Assembly (NCBI GenBank): GCA_027923505.1
Contig: BROI01000014.1
Span: 62,001 to 126,000, forward strand
Origin: Mayamaea pseudoterrestris
Lineage: Eukaryota > Bacillariophyta > Bacillariophyceae > Sellaphorales > Sellaphoraceae
Length of the DNA stretch: 64,000 bases
Direction: 5' to 3'
Shown: one piece after another, positions 42,901 to 54,822 of the stretch
How the letters are laid out: every line of letters starts with the position of its first letter
Numbering within the stretch: position 1 is the first letter of the stretch
Made by a program: the position numbers and the translations under genes
Notes under the pieces: generated by a model
Told to the model about the DNA's origin: nothing
Database searches by the model: none
What the model saw: only the letters and a program-made list of their open reading frames with translations

Positions 42901-45900
42901 ACTCCCAGCACTCACCCCAGCAGCTTGCCATCAAATGTGCCATCAAGTGATCCAAGTGCCAAGCCTAGTGAATCACCTAGCGCTGGACCTAGTCTCCTTC
43001 CCAGTGCCACACCAAGCTTGTCCCCCTCTGTGACTCCCAGTTTGACTCCCAGCACTCACCCCAGCAGCTTGCCATCAAATGTGCCATCAAGTGATCCAAG
43101 TGCCAAGCCTAGTGAATCACCTAGCGCTGGACCTAGTCTCCTTCCCAGTGCCACACCAAGCTTGTCCCCCTCTGTGACTCCCAGTTTGACTCCCAGCACT
43201 CACCCCAGCAGCTTGCCATCAAATGTGCCATCAAGTGATCCAAGTGCCAAGCCTAGTGAATCACCTAGCGCTGGACCTAGTCTCCTTCCCAGTGCCACAC
43301 CAAGCTTGTCCCCCTCTGTGACTCCCAGTTTGACTCCCAGCACTCACCCCAGCAGCTTGCCATCAAATGTGCCATCAAGTGATCCAAGTGCCAAGCCTAG
43401 TGAATCACCTAGCGCTGGACCTAGTCTCCTTCCCAGTGCCACACCAAGCTTGCCCCCCTCTGTGACTCCCAGTTTGACTCCCAGCACTCACCCCAGCAGC
43501 TTGCCATCAAATGTGCCATCAAGTGATCCAAGTGCCAAGCCTAGTGAATCACCTAGCGCTGGACCTAGTCTCCTTCCCAGTGCCACACCAAGCTTGTCCC
43601 CCTCTGTGACTCCCAGTTTGACTCCCAGCACTCACCCCAGCAGCTTGCCATCAAATGTGCCATCAAGTGATCCAAGTGCCAAGCCTAGTGAATCACCTAG
43701 CGCTGGACCTAGTCTCCTTCCCAGTGCCACACCAAGCTTGTCCCCCTCTGTGACTCCCAGTTTGACTCCCAGCACTCACCCCAGCAGCTTGCCATCAAAT
43801 GTGCCATCAAGTGATCCAAGTGCCAAGCCTAGTGAATCACCTAGCGCTGGACCTAGTCTCCTTCCCAGTGCCACACCAAGCTTGTCCCCCTCTGTGACTC
43901 CCAGTTTGACTCCCAGCACTCACCCCAGCAGCTTGCCATCAAATGTGCCATCAAGTGATCCAAGTGCCAAGCCTAGTGAATCACCTAGCGCTGGACCTAG
44001 TCTCCTTCCCAGTGCCACACCAAGCTTGTCCCCCTCTGTGACTCCCAGTTTGACTCCCAGCACTCACCCCAGCAGCTTGCCATCAAATGTGCCATCAAGT
44101 GATCCAAGTGCCAAGCCTAGTGCATCACCTAGCGCTGGACCTAGTCTCCTTCCCAGTGCCACACCAAGCTTGTCCCCCTCTGTGACTCCCAGTTTGACTC
44201 CCAGCACTCACCCCAGCAGCTTGCCATCAAATGTGCCATCAAGTGATCCAAGTGCCAAGCCTAGTGAATCACCTAGCGCTGGACCTAGTCTCCTTCCCAG
44301 TGCCACACCAAGCTTGTCCCCCTCTGTGACTCCCAGTTTGACTCCCAGCACTCACCCCAGCAGCTTGCCATCAAATGTGCCATCAAGTGATCCAAGTGCC
44401 AAGCCTAGTGCATCACCTAGCGCTGGACCTAGTCTCCTTCCCAGTGCCACACCAAGCTTGTCCCCCTCTGTGACTCCCAGTTTGACTCCCAGCACTCACC
44501 CCAGCAGCTTGCCATCAAATGTGCCATCAAGTGATCCAAGTGCCAAGCCTAGTGAATCACCTAGCGCTGGACCTAGTCTCCTTCCCAGTGCCACACCAAG
44601 CTTGTCCCCCTCTGTGACTCCCAGTTTGACTCCCAGCACTCACCCCAGCAGCTTGCCATCAAATGTGCCATCAAGTGATCCAAGTGCCAAGCCTAGTGAA
44701 TCACCTAGCGCTGGACCTAGTCTCCTTCCCAGTGCCACACCAAGCTTGTCCCCCTCTGTGACTCCCAGTTTGACTCCCAGCACTCACCCCAGCAGCTTGC
44801 CATCAAATGTGCCATCAAGTGATCCAAGTGCCAAGCCTAGTGAATCACCTAGCGCTGGACCTAGTCTCCTTCCCAGTGCCACACCAAGCTTGTCCCCCTC
44901 TGTGACTCCCAGTTTGACTCCCAGCACTCACCCCAGCAGCTTGCCATCAAATGTGCCATCAAGTGATCCAAGTGCCAAGCCTAGTGAATCACCTAGCGCT
45001 GGACCTAGTCTCCTTCCCAGTGCCACACCAAGCTTGTCCCCCTCTGTGACTCCCAGTTTGACTCCCAGCACTCACCCCAGCAGCTTGCCATCAAATGTGC
45101 CATCAAGTGATCCAAGTGCCAAGCCTAGTGAATCACCTAGCGCTGGACCTAGTCTCCTTCCCAGTGCCACACCAAGCTTGTCCCCCTCTGTGACTCCCAG
45201 TTTGACTCCCAGCACTCACCCCAGCAGCTTGCCATCAAATGTGCCATCAAGTGATCCAAGTGCCAAGCCTAGTGAATCACCTAGCGCTGGACCTAGTCTC
45301 CTTCCCAGTGCCACACCAAGCTTGTCCCCCTCTGTGACTCCCAGTTTGACTCCCAGCACTCACCCCAGCAGCTTGCCATCAAATGTGCCATCAAGTGATC
45401 CAAGTGCCAAGCCTAGTGAATCACCTAGCGCTGGACCTAAGTCTCCTTCCCAGTGCCACACCAAGCTTGTCCCCCTCTGTGACTCCCAGTTTGACTCCCA
45501 GCACTCACCCCAGCAGCTTGCCATCAAATGTGCCATCAAGTGATCCAAGTGCCAAGCCTAGTGAATCACCTAGCGCTGGACCTAGTCTCCTTCCCAGTGC
45601 CACACCAAGCTTGTCCCCCTCTGTGATCTCCAGTTTGCCTCCCAGCACTCACCCCAGCAGCTTGCCATCAAATGTGCCATCAAGTGATCCAAGTGCCAAG
45701 CCTAGTGAATCACCTAGCGCTGGACCTAGTCTCCTTCCCAGTGCCACACCAAGCTTGTCCCCCTCTGTGACTCCCAGTTTGACTCCCAGCACTCACCCCA
45801 GCAGCTTGCCATCAAATGTGCCATCAAGTGATCCAAGTGCCAAGCCTAGTGAATCACCTAGCGCTGGACCTAGTCTCCTTCCCAGTGCCACACCAAGCTT

Positions 45901-48900
45901 GTCCCCCTCTGTGACTCCCAGTTTGACTCCCAGCACTCACCCCAGCAGCTTGCCATCAAATGTGCCATCAAGTGATCCAAGTGCCAAGCCTAGTGCATCA
46001 CCTAGCGCTGGACCTAGTCTCCTGCCCCAGTGCCACACCAAGCTTGCCCCTCTGTGACTCCCAGTTTGACTCCCAGCACTCACCCCAGCAGCTTGCCATC
46101 AAATGTGCCATCAAGTGATCCAAGTGCCAAGCCTAGTGAATCACCTAGCGCTGGACCTAGTCTCCTTCCCAGTGCCACACCAAGCTTGTCCCCCTCTGTG
46201 ACTCCCAGTTTGACTCCCAGCACTCACCCCAGCAGCTTGCCATCAAATGTGCCATCAAGTGATCCAAGTGCCAAGCCTAGTGAATCACCTAGCGCTGGAC
46301 CTAGTCTCCTTCCCAGTGCCACACCAAGCTTGTCCCCCTCTGTGACTCCCAGTTTGACTCCCAGCACTCACCCCAGCAGCTTGCCATCAAATGTGCCATC
46401 AAGTGATCCAAGTGCCAAGCCTAGTGAATCACCTAGCGCTGGACCTAGTCTCCTTCCCAGTGCCACACCAAGCTTTGTCCCCTTTGTGACTCCCAGTTTG
46501 ACTCCCAGCACTCACCCCAGCAGCTTGCCATCAAATGTGCCATCAAGTGATCCAAGTGCCAAGCCTAGTGCATCACCTAGCGCTGGACCTAGTCTCCTTC
46601 CCAGTGCCACACCAAGCTTGTCCCCCTCTGTGACTCCCAGTTTGACTCCCAGCACTCACCCCAGCAGCTTGCCATCAAATGTGCCATCAAGTGATCCAAG
46701 TGCCAAGCCTAGTGCATCACCTAGCACTGGAGCTATTTCTCCTTTCCAGTGCACCACCAAGCTTGTCCCCCTCTGTGACTCCCAGTTTGACTCCCAGCAC
46801 TCACCCCAGCAGCTTGCCATCAAATGTGCCATCAAGTGATCCAAGTGCCAAGCCTAGTGAATCACCTAGCGCTGGACCTAGTCTCCTTCCCAGTGCCACA
46901 CCAAGCTTGTCCCCCTCTGTGACTCCCAGTTTGACTCCCAGCACTCACCCCAGCAGCTTGCCATCAAATGTGCCATCAAATGTGCCAAGCCAAGTGAATC
47001 ACCTAGCGCTGGACCTAGTCTCCTTCCCAGTGCCACACCAAGCTTGTCCCCCTCTGTGACTCCCAGTTTGACTCCCAGCACTCACCCCAGCAGCTTGCCA
47101 TCAAATGTGCCATCAAGTGATCCAAGTGCCAAGCCTAGTGAATCACCTAGCGCTGTGTCCTGGCCAGTCTCCTAGTCTCCCAGTGCCACACCAAGCTTGT
47201 CCCCCTCTGTGACTCCCAGTTTGACTCCCAGCACTCACCCCAGCAGCTTGCCATCAAATGTGCCATCAAGTGATCCAAGTGCCAAGCCTAGTGCAATCAC
47301 CTAGGCGCTGGACCCAGTCTCCTTCCCAGTGCCACACCAAGCTTGTCCCCCTCTGTGACTCCCAGTTTGACTCCCAGCACTCACCCCAGCAGCTTGCCAT
47401 CAAATGTGCCATCAAGTGATCCAAGTGCCAAGCCTAGTGAATCACCTAGCGCTGGACCTAGTCTCCTTCCCAGTGCCACACCAAGCTTGTCCCCCTCTGT
47501 GACTCCCAGTTTGACTCCCAGCACTCACCCCAGCAGCTTGCCATCAAATGTGCCATCAAGTGATCCAAGTGCCAAGCCTAGTGAATCACCTAGCGCTGGA
47601 CCTAGTCTCCTTCCCAGTGCCACATCAAGCTTGTCCCCCTCTGTGACTCCCAGTTTGACTCCCAGCACTCACCCCAGCAGCTTGCCATCAATTGTGCCAT
47701 CAAGTGATCCAAGCGTCAAGCCCAGTGAATCACCTAGCGCTGGATCTAGTGTCCTTCCGAGTGCCACACCAAGCGTGTCACCCTCTGTGACTCCCAGTTT
47801 GACTCCCAGCACTCACCCCAGCAGCTTGCCATCAAATGTGCCATCAAGTGATCCAAATGCCAAGCCTAGTGCATCATCTGGCGCTGGACCCAGTCTCCTT
47901 CCCAGTGCCACACCAAGCTTGTCCCCCTATGTGACTCCCAGTTTGACTCCCAGCACTCACCCCAGCAGCTTGCCATCAAATGTGCCATCAAGTGATCCAA
48001 GTGCCAAGCCTAGTGAATCACCTAGCGCTGGACCTAGTCTCCTTCCCAGTGCCACACCAAGCTTGTCCCCCTCTGTGACTCCCAGTTTGACTCCCATCAC
48101 TCACCCCAGCAGCTTGCCATCAAATGTGCCATCAAGTGACCCCAGTGCCAAGCCTAGTGAATCACCTAGCGCCGGACCAATTGTCCTTTTCAGTGCTGCA
48201 CCAAGTTTGTCCCCCTCTGTGACTCCCAGTTTGACTCCCAGCACTCACCCCAGCAGCTTGCCATCGAATGTGCCATCAAGTGATCCAAGTGCCAAGCCTA
48301 ATGAATCACCTAGCGCTGGACCTAGTCTCCTTGCCTGAAGCTTGTCCCCCTCTGTGACTCCCAGTTTGACTCCCAGCACTCACCCCAGCAGCTTGCCATC
48401 AAATGTGCCATCAAGTGATCCAAGTGCCAAGCCCAGTGAATCACCTAGCGCTGGACCTAGCGTCCTTCCCAGTGCCACACCAAGCGTGTCACCCTCTGTG
48501 ACTCCCAGTTTGACTCCCAACACTCACCCCAGCAGCTTGCCATCAAATGTGCCATCAAGTGACCCCAGTGCCAAGCCTAGTGAATCACCTAGCGCCGGAC
48601 CAATTGTCCTTCTCAGTGCTGCACCAAGTTTGTCACCTTCTGTGACTCCCAGTTTGACTCTAAGCACTCACCCCAGCAGCTTGCCATCAAATGTGCCGTC
48701 AAGTGCATCAAGTGACACGAGTGTCAAGCCCAGTGAATCACTTAGTAATGGACCTAGTCTCCTTCCCAGTGCAGCACCAAGCTTGTCACCTTCCATGACT
48801 CAAAGTTTGACTCCCAGCACTCACCCCAGCAGCTTGCTATCAAGTGTGCCATCAAGTGACCCAAGCAGCAAGCCCAGTGCCTCACCTAGCACTGGACCTA

Positions 48901-50423
48901 GTCTCCTTCCCAGCGTCGCACCAAGCTTGTCACCCTCTGTGACTCCCAGTTTGACTCCCAGCACCCAACCCAGCAGCTTGCCAGTGACTGTTGTGCCAAT
49001 TACCTTGTCTGAAGAACCTAGTGCTTTGCTGTTTCCTACTCCAACTTTGTTAACATCATTTCCAAGTACTTTTTTGAATTCTTCACCAAGCATCCAATCT
49101 AGCACCACACCTTCCTTTGCTCCAATCTCTCAACAAATGCTTATTTTGCCTACACACCTCCCAAAAGATTCTTTTACACCTTCCTTTGCTCCAATCTCAC
49201 AACAAATGCTTATTTTGCCTACACACCTCCCAAAAAATTCATTTACACCTTCCAGCATGATTGAAAAACCTGTGAAGGCCATGATGCGGTTGAATATGAA
49301 AATGATGCGCATGCGGATGCCATTGGGAATGATGCAAACACCAACACAGATGCATATGCATATGCCCACCAGTCGGCCTGCTATTGGTACCAACATTCAT
49401 ATAAAAGGAAAAGGTTTTCCGGTCACTTCCAAAAACGGTAACGTGACTGGCAAAGTTAAAGGCTCCAAAACAAAATCAAACAAAGGTCTGCCTTTGCACA
49501 ATGCTGCCAAGGGAATATTGTATCAACAAACTGAAGCAAAGGGATCAAAGCGTACCTCAACCATTTCTAAATCCAATTGGAGCAAAATGAAACATATTAA
49601 TAAGGTGACGGCAGAAAACTCTAGTAGTAAGGGACAGAATAATTCAAAAATGGTGGCGGGAAAGCTGTCATCTAGTGGCAAGGGGCTAGGTATGTCTAGC
49701 AAAAAGTCAAAGCATATCACGTCGAAGAACAAAATGAGAGGGAAGGGACAGAACAGAAGTAGCAAGGGATTTAAAGCTTCAAAAAGCAAGAACACCAACA
49801 AACCAAAGGCTCAAGTGAAGGAAAGGCCACAAAAATCAAAAGTAATGAGCAAAAATGGCAGGAGTGCACTAATGTCGCAAAATAGAGACAATAAAGACAC
49901 CAAACCCAAGAAGAACTCAAGCCAGCAGCTTGGATTTGCAAATGCGTTTGATTCACCAAACGCTGCTACAGATAGTGCACTAATTCCGGTCACCCAAAGC
50001 TCCACTGGAGCATCCCACCAAGGTGTACACATCACCAGTTCCAAATTCTCCAAGCATAAACACTCAAAAATGCCTTCACTGCGCATGATCGACTCCAGTT
50101 TGAACCGGAACTGGCCTGAAACTGCGGATATTGATGGTCTAGGCGTGGCGAGAGCCGGAATCTTAGAAAGTGTTTCCGAAATGGAGTTCTTGCCAATTAC
50201 AACACAAACTCACTTGAAGCATGGCAGTGGCATCAACAAGTGGATGGAACCTTACGTTCCTCTTCTTGTGATTGGCATGGTGGGGCTTTTATTATGCTGT
50301 CTATGCTGCCTATGGGTATACTGCATCATTTGTTGTCGACAAAGAAAGGAAGATGACAACCACACAGAAGGAGAGGAGTTTACTCTTAATTTTATGAACA
50401 GAACATCATCAGAAATAGATTGA
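33974..50423 (+). CDS. Giant Pro-Thr/Pro-Ser repeat surface protein with C-terminal membrane anchor
   Basis: The ATG at 33974 (or 34013) gives a signal peptide, MFWIFVWIPVCLGTITIVRS. Exon 1 is 33974-34621, exon 2 is 34913-35483 and exon 3 is 35562-35908. Eighteen mini-exons follow, then a last exon from 38881 to TGA at 50423. In order: an N-terminal region of about 400 residues; a Cys-rich stretch (CGYCDT...CGYC); (APTK)n; (TPSR)n; about 60 copies of a 48-residue Ser/Pro repeat; a Met-rich patch; a Lys/Ser-rich region; a membrane span (VPLLVIGMVGLLL) followed by a Cys cluster and a short acidic tail. The product would be near 4800 residues. The frame switches several times between 45440 and 48340, so the gene may be damaged or misassembled there. 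Such Pro/Thr/Ser repeats are usually heavily glycosylated. A wall-linked or adhesive role is inferred. Confidence 0.72.
36001..38791 (+). repeat. Array of 18 (APTK)n mini-exons in tandemly duplicated exon-intron units
   Basis: Exons: 36001-36036, 36128-36451, 36544-36579, 36671-36718, 36811-36918, 37011-37046, 37138-37185, 37278-37349, 37442-37477, 37569-37616, 37709-37780, 37873-37908, 38000-38035, 38128-38175, 38266-38409, 38502-38537, 38628-38675, 38756-38791. Every exon is a multiple of 12 bases. Nearly all start CAG|GCACC or CAG|ACACC and end AAG|GT, and every intron is phase 0 and 80-92 bases long. A three-exon block of 36, 48 and a variable length recurs with a period of about 431 bases (start points 36544, 37011, 37442, 37873). 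Intron sequences of the same rank are almost identical between blocks. Three exons end in a changed codon: AAC at 37616, AAA at 38537 and ATG at 38791. Confidence 0.85.
38881..39820 (+). repeat. (TPSR/TPSx)n 12-base-period coding repeat
   Basis: The last exon begins after the acceptor TTTTCCAG at 38873-38880. It codes about 310 residues of four-residue units, mostly TPSR, TPSQ, TPSM and SPSR. Arg makes this stretch strongly basic. The units vary in codon use, so this part is older than the 144-bp array that follows. Confidence 0.85.
39820..48990 (+). repeat. Tandem array of about 60 copies of a 144-bp coding repeat
   Basis: The 48-residue unit carries SVTPSLTPSTHPSSLPS, NVPSSDPSAKPSESPSAGPS and LLPSATPSLSP in order. 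From 39950 to 46000 most copies are base-for-base identical, which points to recent expansion or gene conversion. Local variants: a SVLQVPAVCPS insert near 41740, a 12-base loss near 42910, and SSSPSS near 40710. Copies after 47640 diverge more. The reading frame is shifted near 45440, 46020, 46740, 46980 and 47150-47330, and a stop lies at 48336-48338. Confidence 0.9.
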
Positions 50424-51564
50424 ATTTGTGCCATTACAATATGTTCTAAAATTGTATGTTTTAACATTGGTTTGATGAATCTATGTGCATATTTTAGGTT
50501 AAACCTATCTGGAGTACTCCAAGAAAGCATCCCCCTATGTTACATACTTCTTTTGGAGTTGGTGAACTCCTGCCTTGCGTAAAGTATAACCATCTTCAAC
50601 CATAATATAGTCTGCAGTGCTTTTTAACGTCACTCAGCCCACATATCTATGGCTTTTTCAATCAGCCCATACTCATTTATACAATAATGAAACGCTCTGA
50701 GTGCCAGCGTGATCAGTACCTTGAGACTTGAGCTTGGCAGTGCTTGCGTGCGTGAAGCATGCAAAAGGCTTAGCTCGTAAAGGTATTGTAGAACCTTTGA
50801 TCCCACCACCTCCTCGCCTCGCGAACGTGTCATTTACCACTGAGACATTGCTGTCGGAAGCGCCGATTGATAAAGCGGCGTGAAAGCGCAACATGCACCA
50901 CACCCGCCGAGCCGCATCATCACGATGTGCATAGTCGATACTCGTAGTTTGGCGCGCAACACTGTTATAACCCAACACTCCGGCGCTATTAATAAAACAC
51001 GGCATCGCTTACCAATAGCAGCATTCCTGATTCTGACACATTACAAGAAGGATAAAGAGCGCGTTGCAGTGCTTGCTTCTTGCCTCCCTCCAACTCGTCA
51101 TGCATCATGGCATGCAACACTCTCTTTTCAGGTGACGGCCGATCAATGTCCAGGATCAATCTTCTAAACCAATCATTGCAAACGTTTCGTGTTTCATCTT
51201 CGCTTGACATGCAGCAACTCGAAAAAACGATAACTTGTGCTTTTGAGGTGAACTCGCCAACGGCACATGCCATACATCGCGAGAAACGAAGGTGCCGAGC
51301 TCGCCCAACGTATGATGGATGCATGTCGCTACTCCAACGTTGGCTCGATCAATTAACGAAACACTCGTTGACGACTGCCGCGTGCGCCATGGCGATTTGA
51401 GCCATGCGTCTGCGCCTCGCCGACACTTGCATGGGCCAAGGTTTCGATATTTACATGTGACAGGAGCATACTTCGCCCGATGATCATTATTAGCTTGCGA
51501 AGCAAATGCAAGCACACACAAACGACAAGGTTGAAAAAGTTTGAAACGATATTGCAGTTGCACC
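50424..51564. other. Intergenic, nothing recognised
   Basis: About 1.1 kb between the stop of the giant surface-protein gene and the next start. Holds one 3' UTR and the promoter of the 51565 gene. No open frame with a plausible start and domain was seen. Confidence 0.5.
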
Positions 51565-54500
51565 ATGAAGTCTTTGGTTACCACGAGCTCCTTGCTCTTG
51601 ATGCTTGTCGGTCTCTGCTGCGGTCCCAGCCTTGTCCGAGCGGAAAACTCCGTCAGAGGAAATCGAAAGGATCATGAGGAGTATGCGGCGGCGTACTACG
51701 CGGAAGCAAATACTTTTAACGAGCAAGCATTCTCGGCGTCGAGCTTGAGTGAGCAAGACATTTCGCTTTTCGAACATGCCATGGCGAGGCTTGTCGAGTC
51801 CATGTCCCTGTCGTTTCCGACGCGCGCCCCGACGATTCCAGCACCATCTTCGCCAAGACCATCCCCATTGATGACGCCACGTCCAACGTTGCAGGCTCCA
51901 GTGACGAAAGCTCCCAGTATTGTAGTGCCAAGCACTACAGTTCCAAGCGGTGCGCCGACGGAGATTTTTCCATCCAAGGCGCCGATTGTTCCAGGTACTT
52001 CTCGTCCGTCCACCACTAAGCCAGTGACGACGCAGCGTCCAACGTTAAGCCCTACCGCTCCATCGACAAAAGCACCAAGTCAGCCCATTGTCACGACACT
52101 TCCGAGCTTCCTGCCAATTAAGGCGCCGACGAGAATTCCCTCCCCTCGGCCGACTAGTGTCACGTCTCCTCGGCCGACGCTACCCTTGACAAGTGCACCC
52201 AGCCAAGTTCCGGTGCTTGCTCCAGTTGCTCAGCCTGTAGCTCCAGTAACAACTGCTCCAGTGTTTGCTCCGACAAGTGTTGCTCCAGTCGCTCCACCAA
52301 CAGCTCCAGTCACAACAGCTCCGGTGCTTGCTCCGTCGAGTGTTTCTCCTGTCGCTCAACCTACACCACCTGTTCTTGCACCATCGAGTGCTGCTCCTAT
52401 TGCTCGCCCTACAGCACCCGTGCTTGCTCCAGTTGTGCAACCTACAGCTCCAGTGACATCAGCTCCCGTACTTGCTCCAACCAGTGCTGCTCCAGTCGTG
52501 CAACCTACAGCTCCAGTGGCTGCTCCATCGAGTGTTGCACCGCCCACGCCACCAGTATCTGCTCCCGTCCTCGCTCCAACAAGTACTGCTCCGGTGGCTC
52601 AGCCAGCAGCACCAGTGACAGGTGCTCCCGTGCTGCTTCCAACAAGTGCCGCTCCGATTATGCAACCCATCACTACCCGACCAGTTGCTGTTCCTTCCCC
52701 GCGACCGACGTTAGTTACTACTCCTCGTCCCACGTCTCCAGCCACTACTGCTCCCGCGCTTGCTCCGGCAAGTTTTGCTCCTGTTATACAACCAACGACT
52801 TCTGCACCAGTTGCTGTCCCGACGAGTGTTCCTGTGAGACCGCCGAGCACAGCCCCAGCTCCATCTACACCCAGTCCGGTTGCAACGCCGCTTCCGACGC
52901 TGCCGTCCACCAAGGTTCCAACTATGCTTCCGAGCCAGCAACCTGGGGGTGGTGCTGGAAGCAAGAGACCGTCTCAGGCAGGCGGTCCCACGATATCCCC
53001 GGCGTTCCCACCTGTCGCTCCATCAACGCCCCGCCCCAGTCCGATCACTTCTCCGCGGCCCACCCCAAGAGCAACGGCTCCATCAACAAAGGCGCCCACA
53101 AGCGCCCCAGTACGTCCCCCATCGTTTCCGCCTGTTGCACCACCAACGCCGAGACCTAGTCTGATCACATCACCTCGCCCAACACCGAGGCCAACGGCTC
53201 CGTCAACAAAAGTACCTTCAGGTGTTCCACTCTTTGTCCCAAGCGAGCAACCTGGTGGTGGCGTTGGAAGCAAGAAACCATCTCAAGCAGGCGGCCCAAG
53301 CGTAGCTCCAGGCACGCCAAGACCCAGCCCTTTGCAGTCACCGCGACCAACCAAACAAGTCAAGACGCCAGCCCCGAGTTCTGCTCCGTTGCGGACGCCG
53401 AGACCTACTGGTCCAGTTCAGTCGCCGCGACCAACGCAGCAGAAGCAACCTGTCAAACCGCCGACGCTGTGCCCGGTACTGACGCCAAGACCATCCGGGC
53501 CAGTGAAGTCACCACGACCGACGCAATTGAAGCCCGCCAGATCGCCCCCTCCCATCAAGGGAGGAAAGAAAGTCAAGGCGGGCAAAAAGGTTAAGGGTGG
53601 CAAGAAAATAAAGGCCGGGAAGAAAATCAAGGGTAAAAAGGTGAAAGCTGGGAAGAAGCAAAAGGGCGCCAAAAAGGTGAAAGCGGCTAAGAAGGTGAAA
53701 GCTGGGAAGAAGCAGAAGGGCGCCAAAAAAGTGAAAGCAGGGAAGCTGAAAGGCGGTCCGAAGAAATTAAAGTCAGGGAAGACTGCAAAACTTAAAGGCA
53801 AACGACCAAAAGTAAAAGGTGCCAAGCAGGTGAAAGTGAAGGCAAGCAAGCAGTCAAAAAGCAAGAGTGCAAAGCAAGCGACTGCACTAATTGCTGAGAG
53901 TGCCATGTCGCTCGCTCCTACTTCCTCAGAACTATATGCATTGTCAACGCCATCAGTCAAAGAAAGCAGTCAGGTCAACTCTCAGAATGGTAAGCCATTA
54001 ACTTGACTGTCATAAATAACGTGTCTCTCCGATGCACCACTTACAAAGACTTCGTGTGCAGGTCTTAAATGCTCCATGTCAGTCATGGTTAAATGTTCTA
54101 CGGAAGTCAATCAAAGCAAGCTAAATTGTACCCCCATCACACCTCCCTCAGTCTCGAAATGTACTGGAAACAAAGTGCGACAGCTTCAGTTTATTTATAA
54201 AGCCAAGCCATGCACTGCTTCTAATGCGACTGGGGAAGGGTTTCAATGCACAGATTCCAACGGCGGCCCCATTTCATCGAAAGTGTTCGTTGACATCATC
54301 ACTGGAACATCTAGCTATTTCAACACAACGGTACAGCCTGGCGATATTTTTGGCATTATTAATTCCGGTGATTTGGCTGAAACAATGAAGTTTGAAATAC
54401 ACAGCATGAATGATGACGCTCCCGATTTGCTGCTTCAAACCGTGTTCTTGAGTTCCAACTGTGCCAAGGAACACGATATAAGTCTGTTGACTCAGTACGG

Positions 54501-54822
54501 AGCCCTTCAGCTTGTTGCATTCGAAAGCGACAAGGACGGGTTTCAGTCTGCCAATGGCTTTCACTCGCAGAGCGTCCAGGTAATGAATGATGGGAACGAG
54601 GATGTCACGCTGCGCTGGGCAAATTTGACATCACCCCTGGCTGGCACAACAGCGTCACTCAGCTTGTCCGACATGCGAATCGAGAATGGTCAGTCTGCTG
54701 ACTTGCATTTGGCGTCAAGCACAACTGACGGAGCTTTCACAAGCACTCTGAAAGTTGCAGGATTTACAGCGAATGGCGATCTTGTAAACTGTTCTGTTGT
54801 CGCCACACGCGCTGTCAACTAG
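51565..54822 (+). CDS. Secreted Pro-Thr-rich, Lys-rich protein with conserved C-terminal domain (paralogue A)
   Basis: Exons 51565-53989 and 54062-54822 (phase-1 intron, gtaagc...tgcag) give 1061 residues. The ATG at 51565 starts a signal peptide (SLLLMLVGLCC, ending VRA). A short acidic/aromatic region ends ARLVESMSLSF, then about 590 residues of Pro/Thr/Ser/Ala/Val follow (APVLAPTS, SPRPTP units). Next is a Lys block of about 110 residues (GKKVKAGKKVKGGKK type, near 670-780). After the intron a domain of about 250 residues has KCTGNKVRQLQFIYKAKPC, FQCTDSNGGP, VQPGDIFG and LLTQYGALQLVAF. It matches paralogue B closely and looks like a beta-rich secreted module; it may relate to DUF7467-type domains, unchecked. 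Poly-Lys next to Ser/Pro recalls silica-associated silaffins. That link is inference only. Confidence 0.82.

Noticed and set aside
39820-48990. CRISPR-like array
   Set aside because: The 144-bp repeats are directly joined, have no unique spacers and code protein. The genome is eukaryotic.
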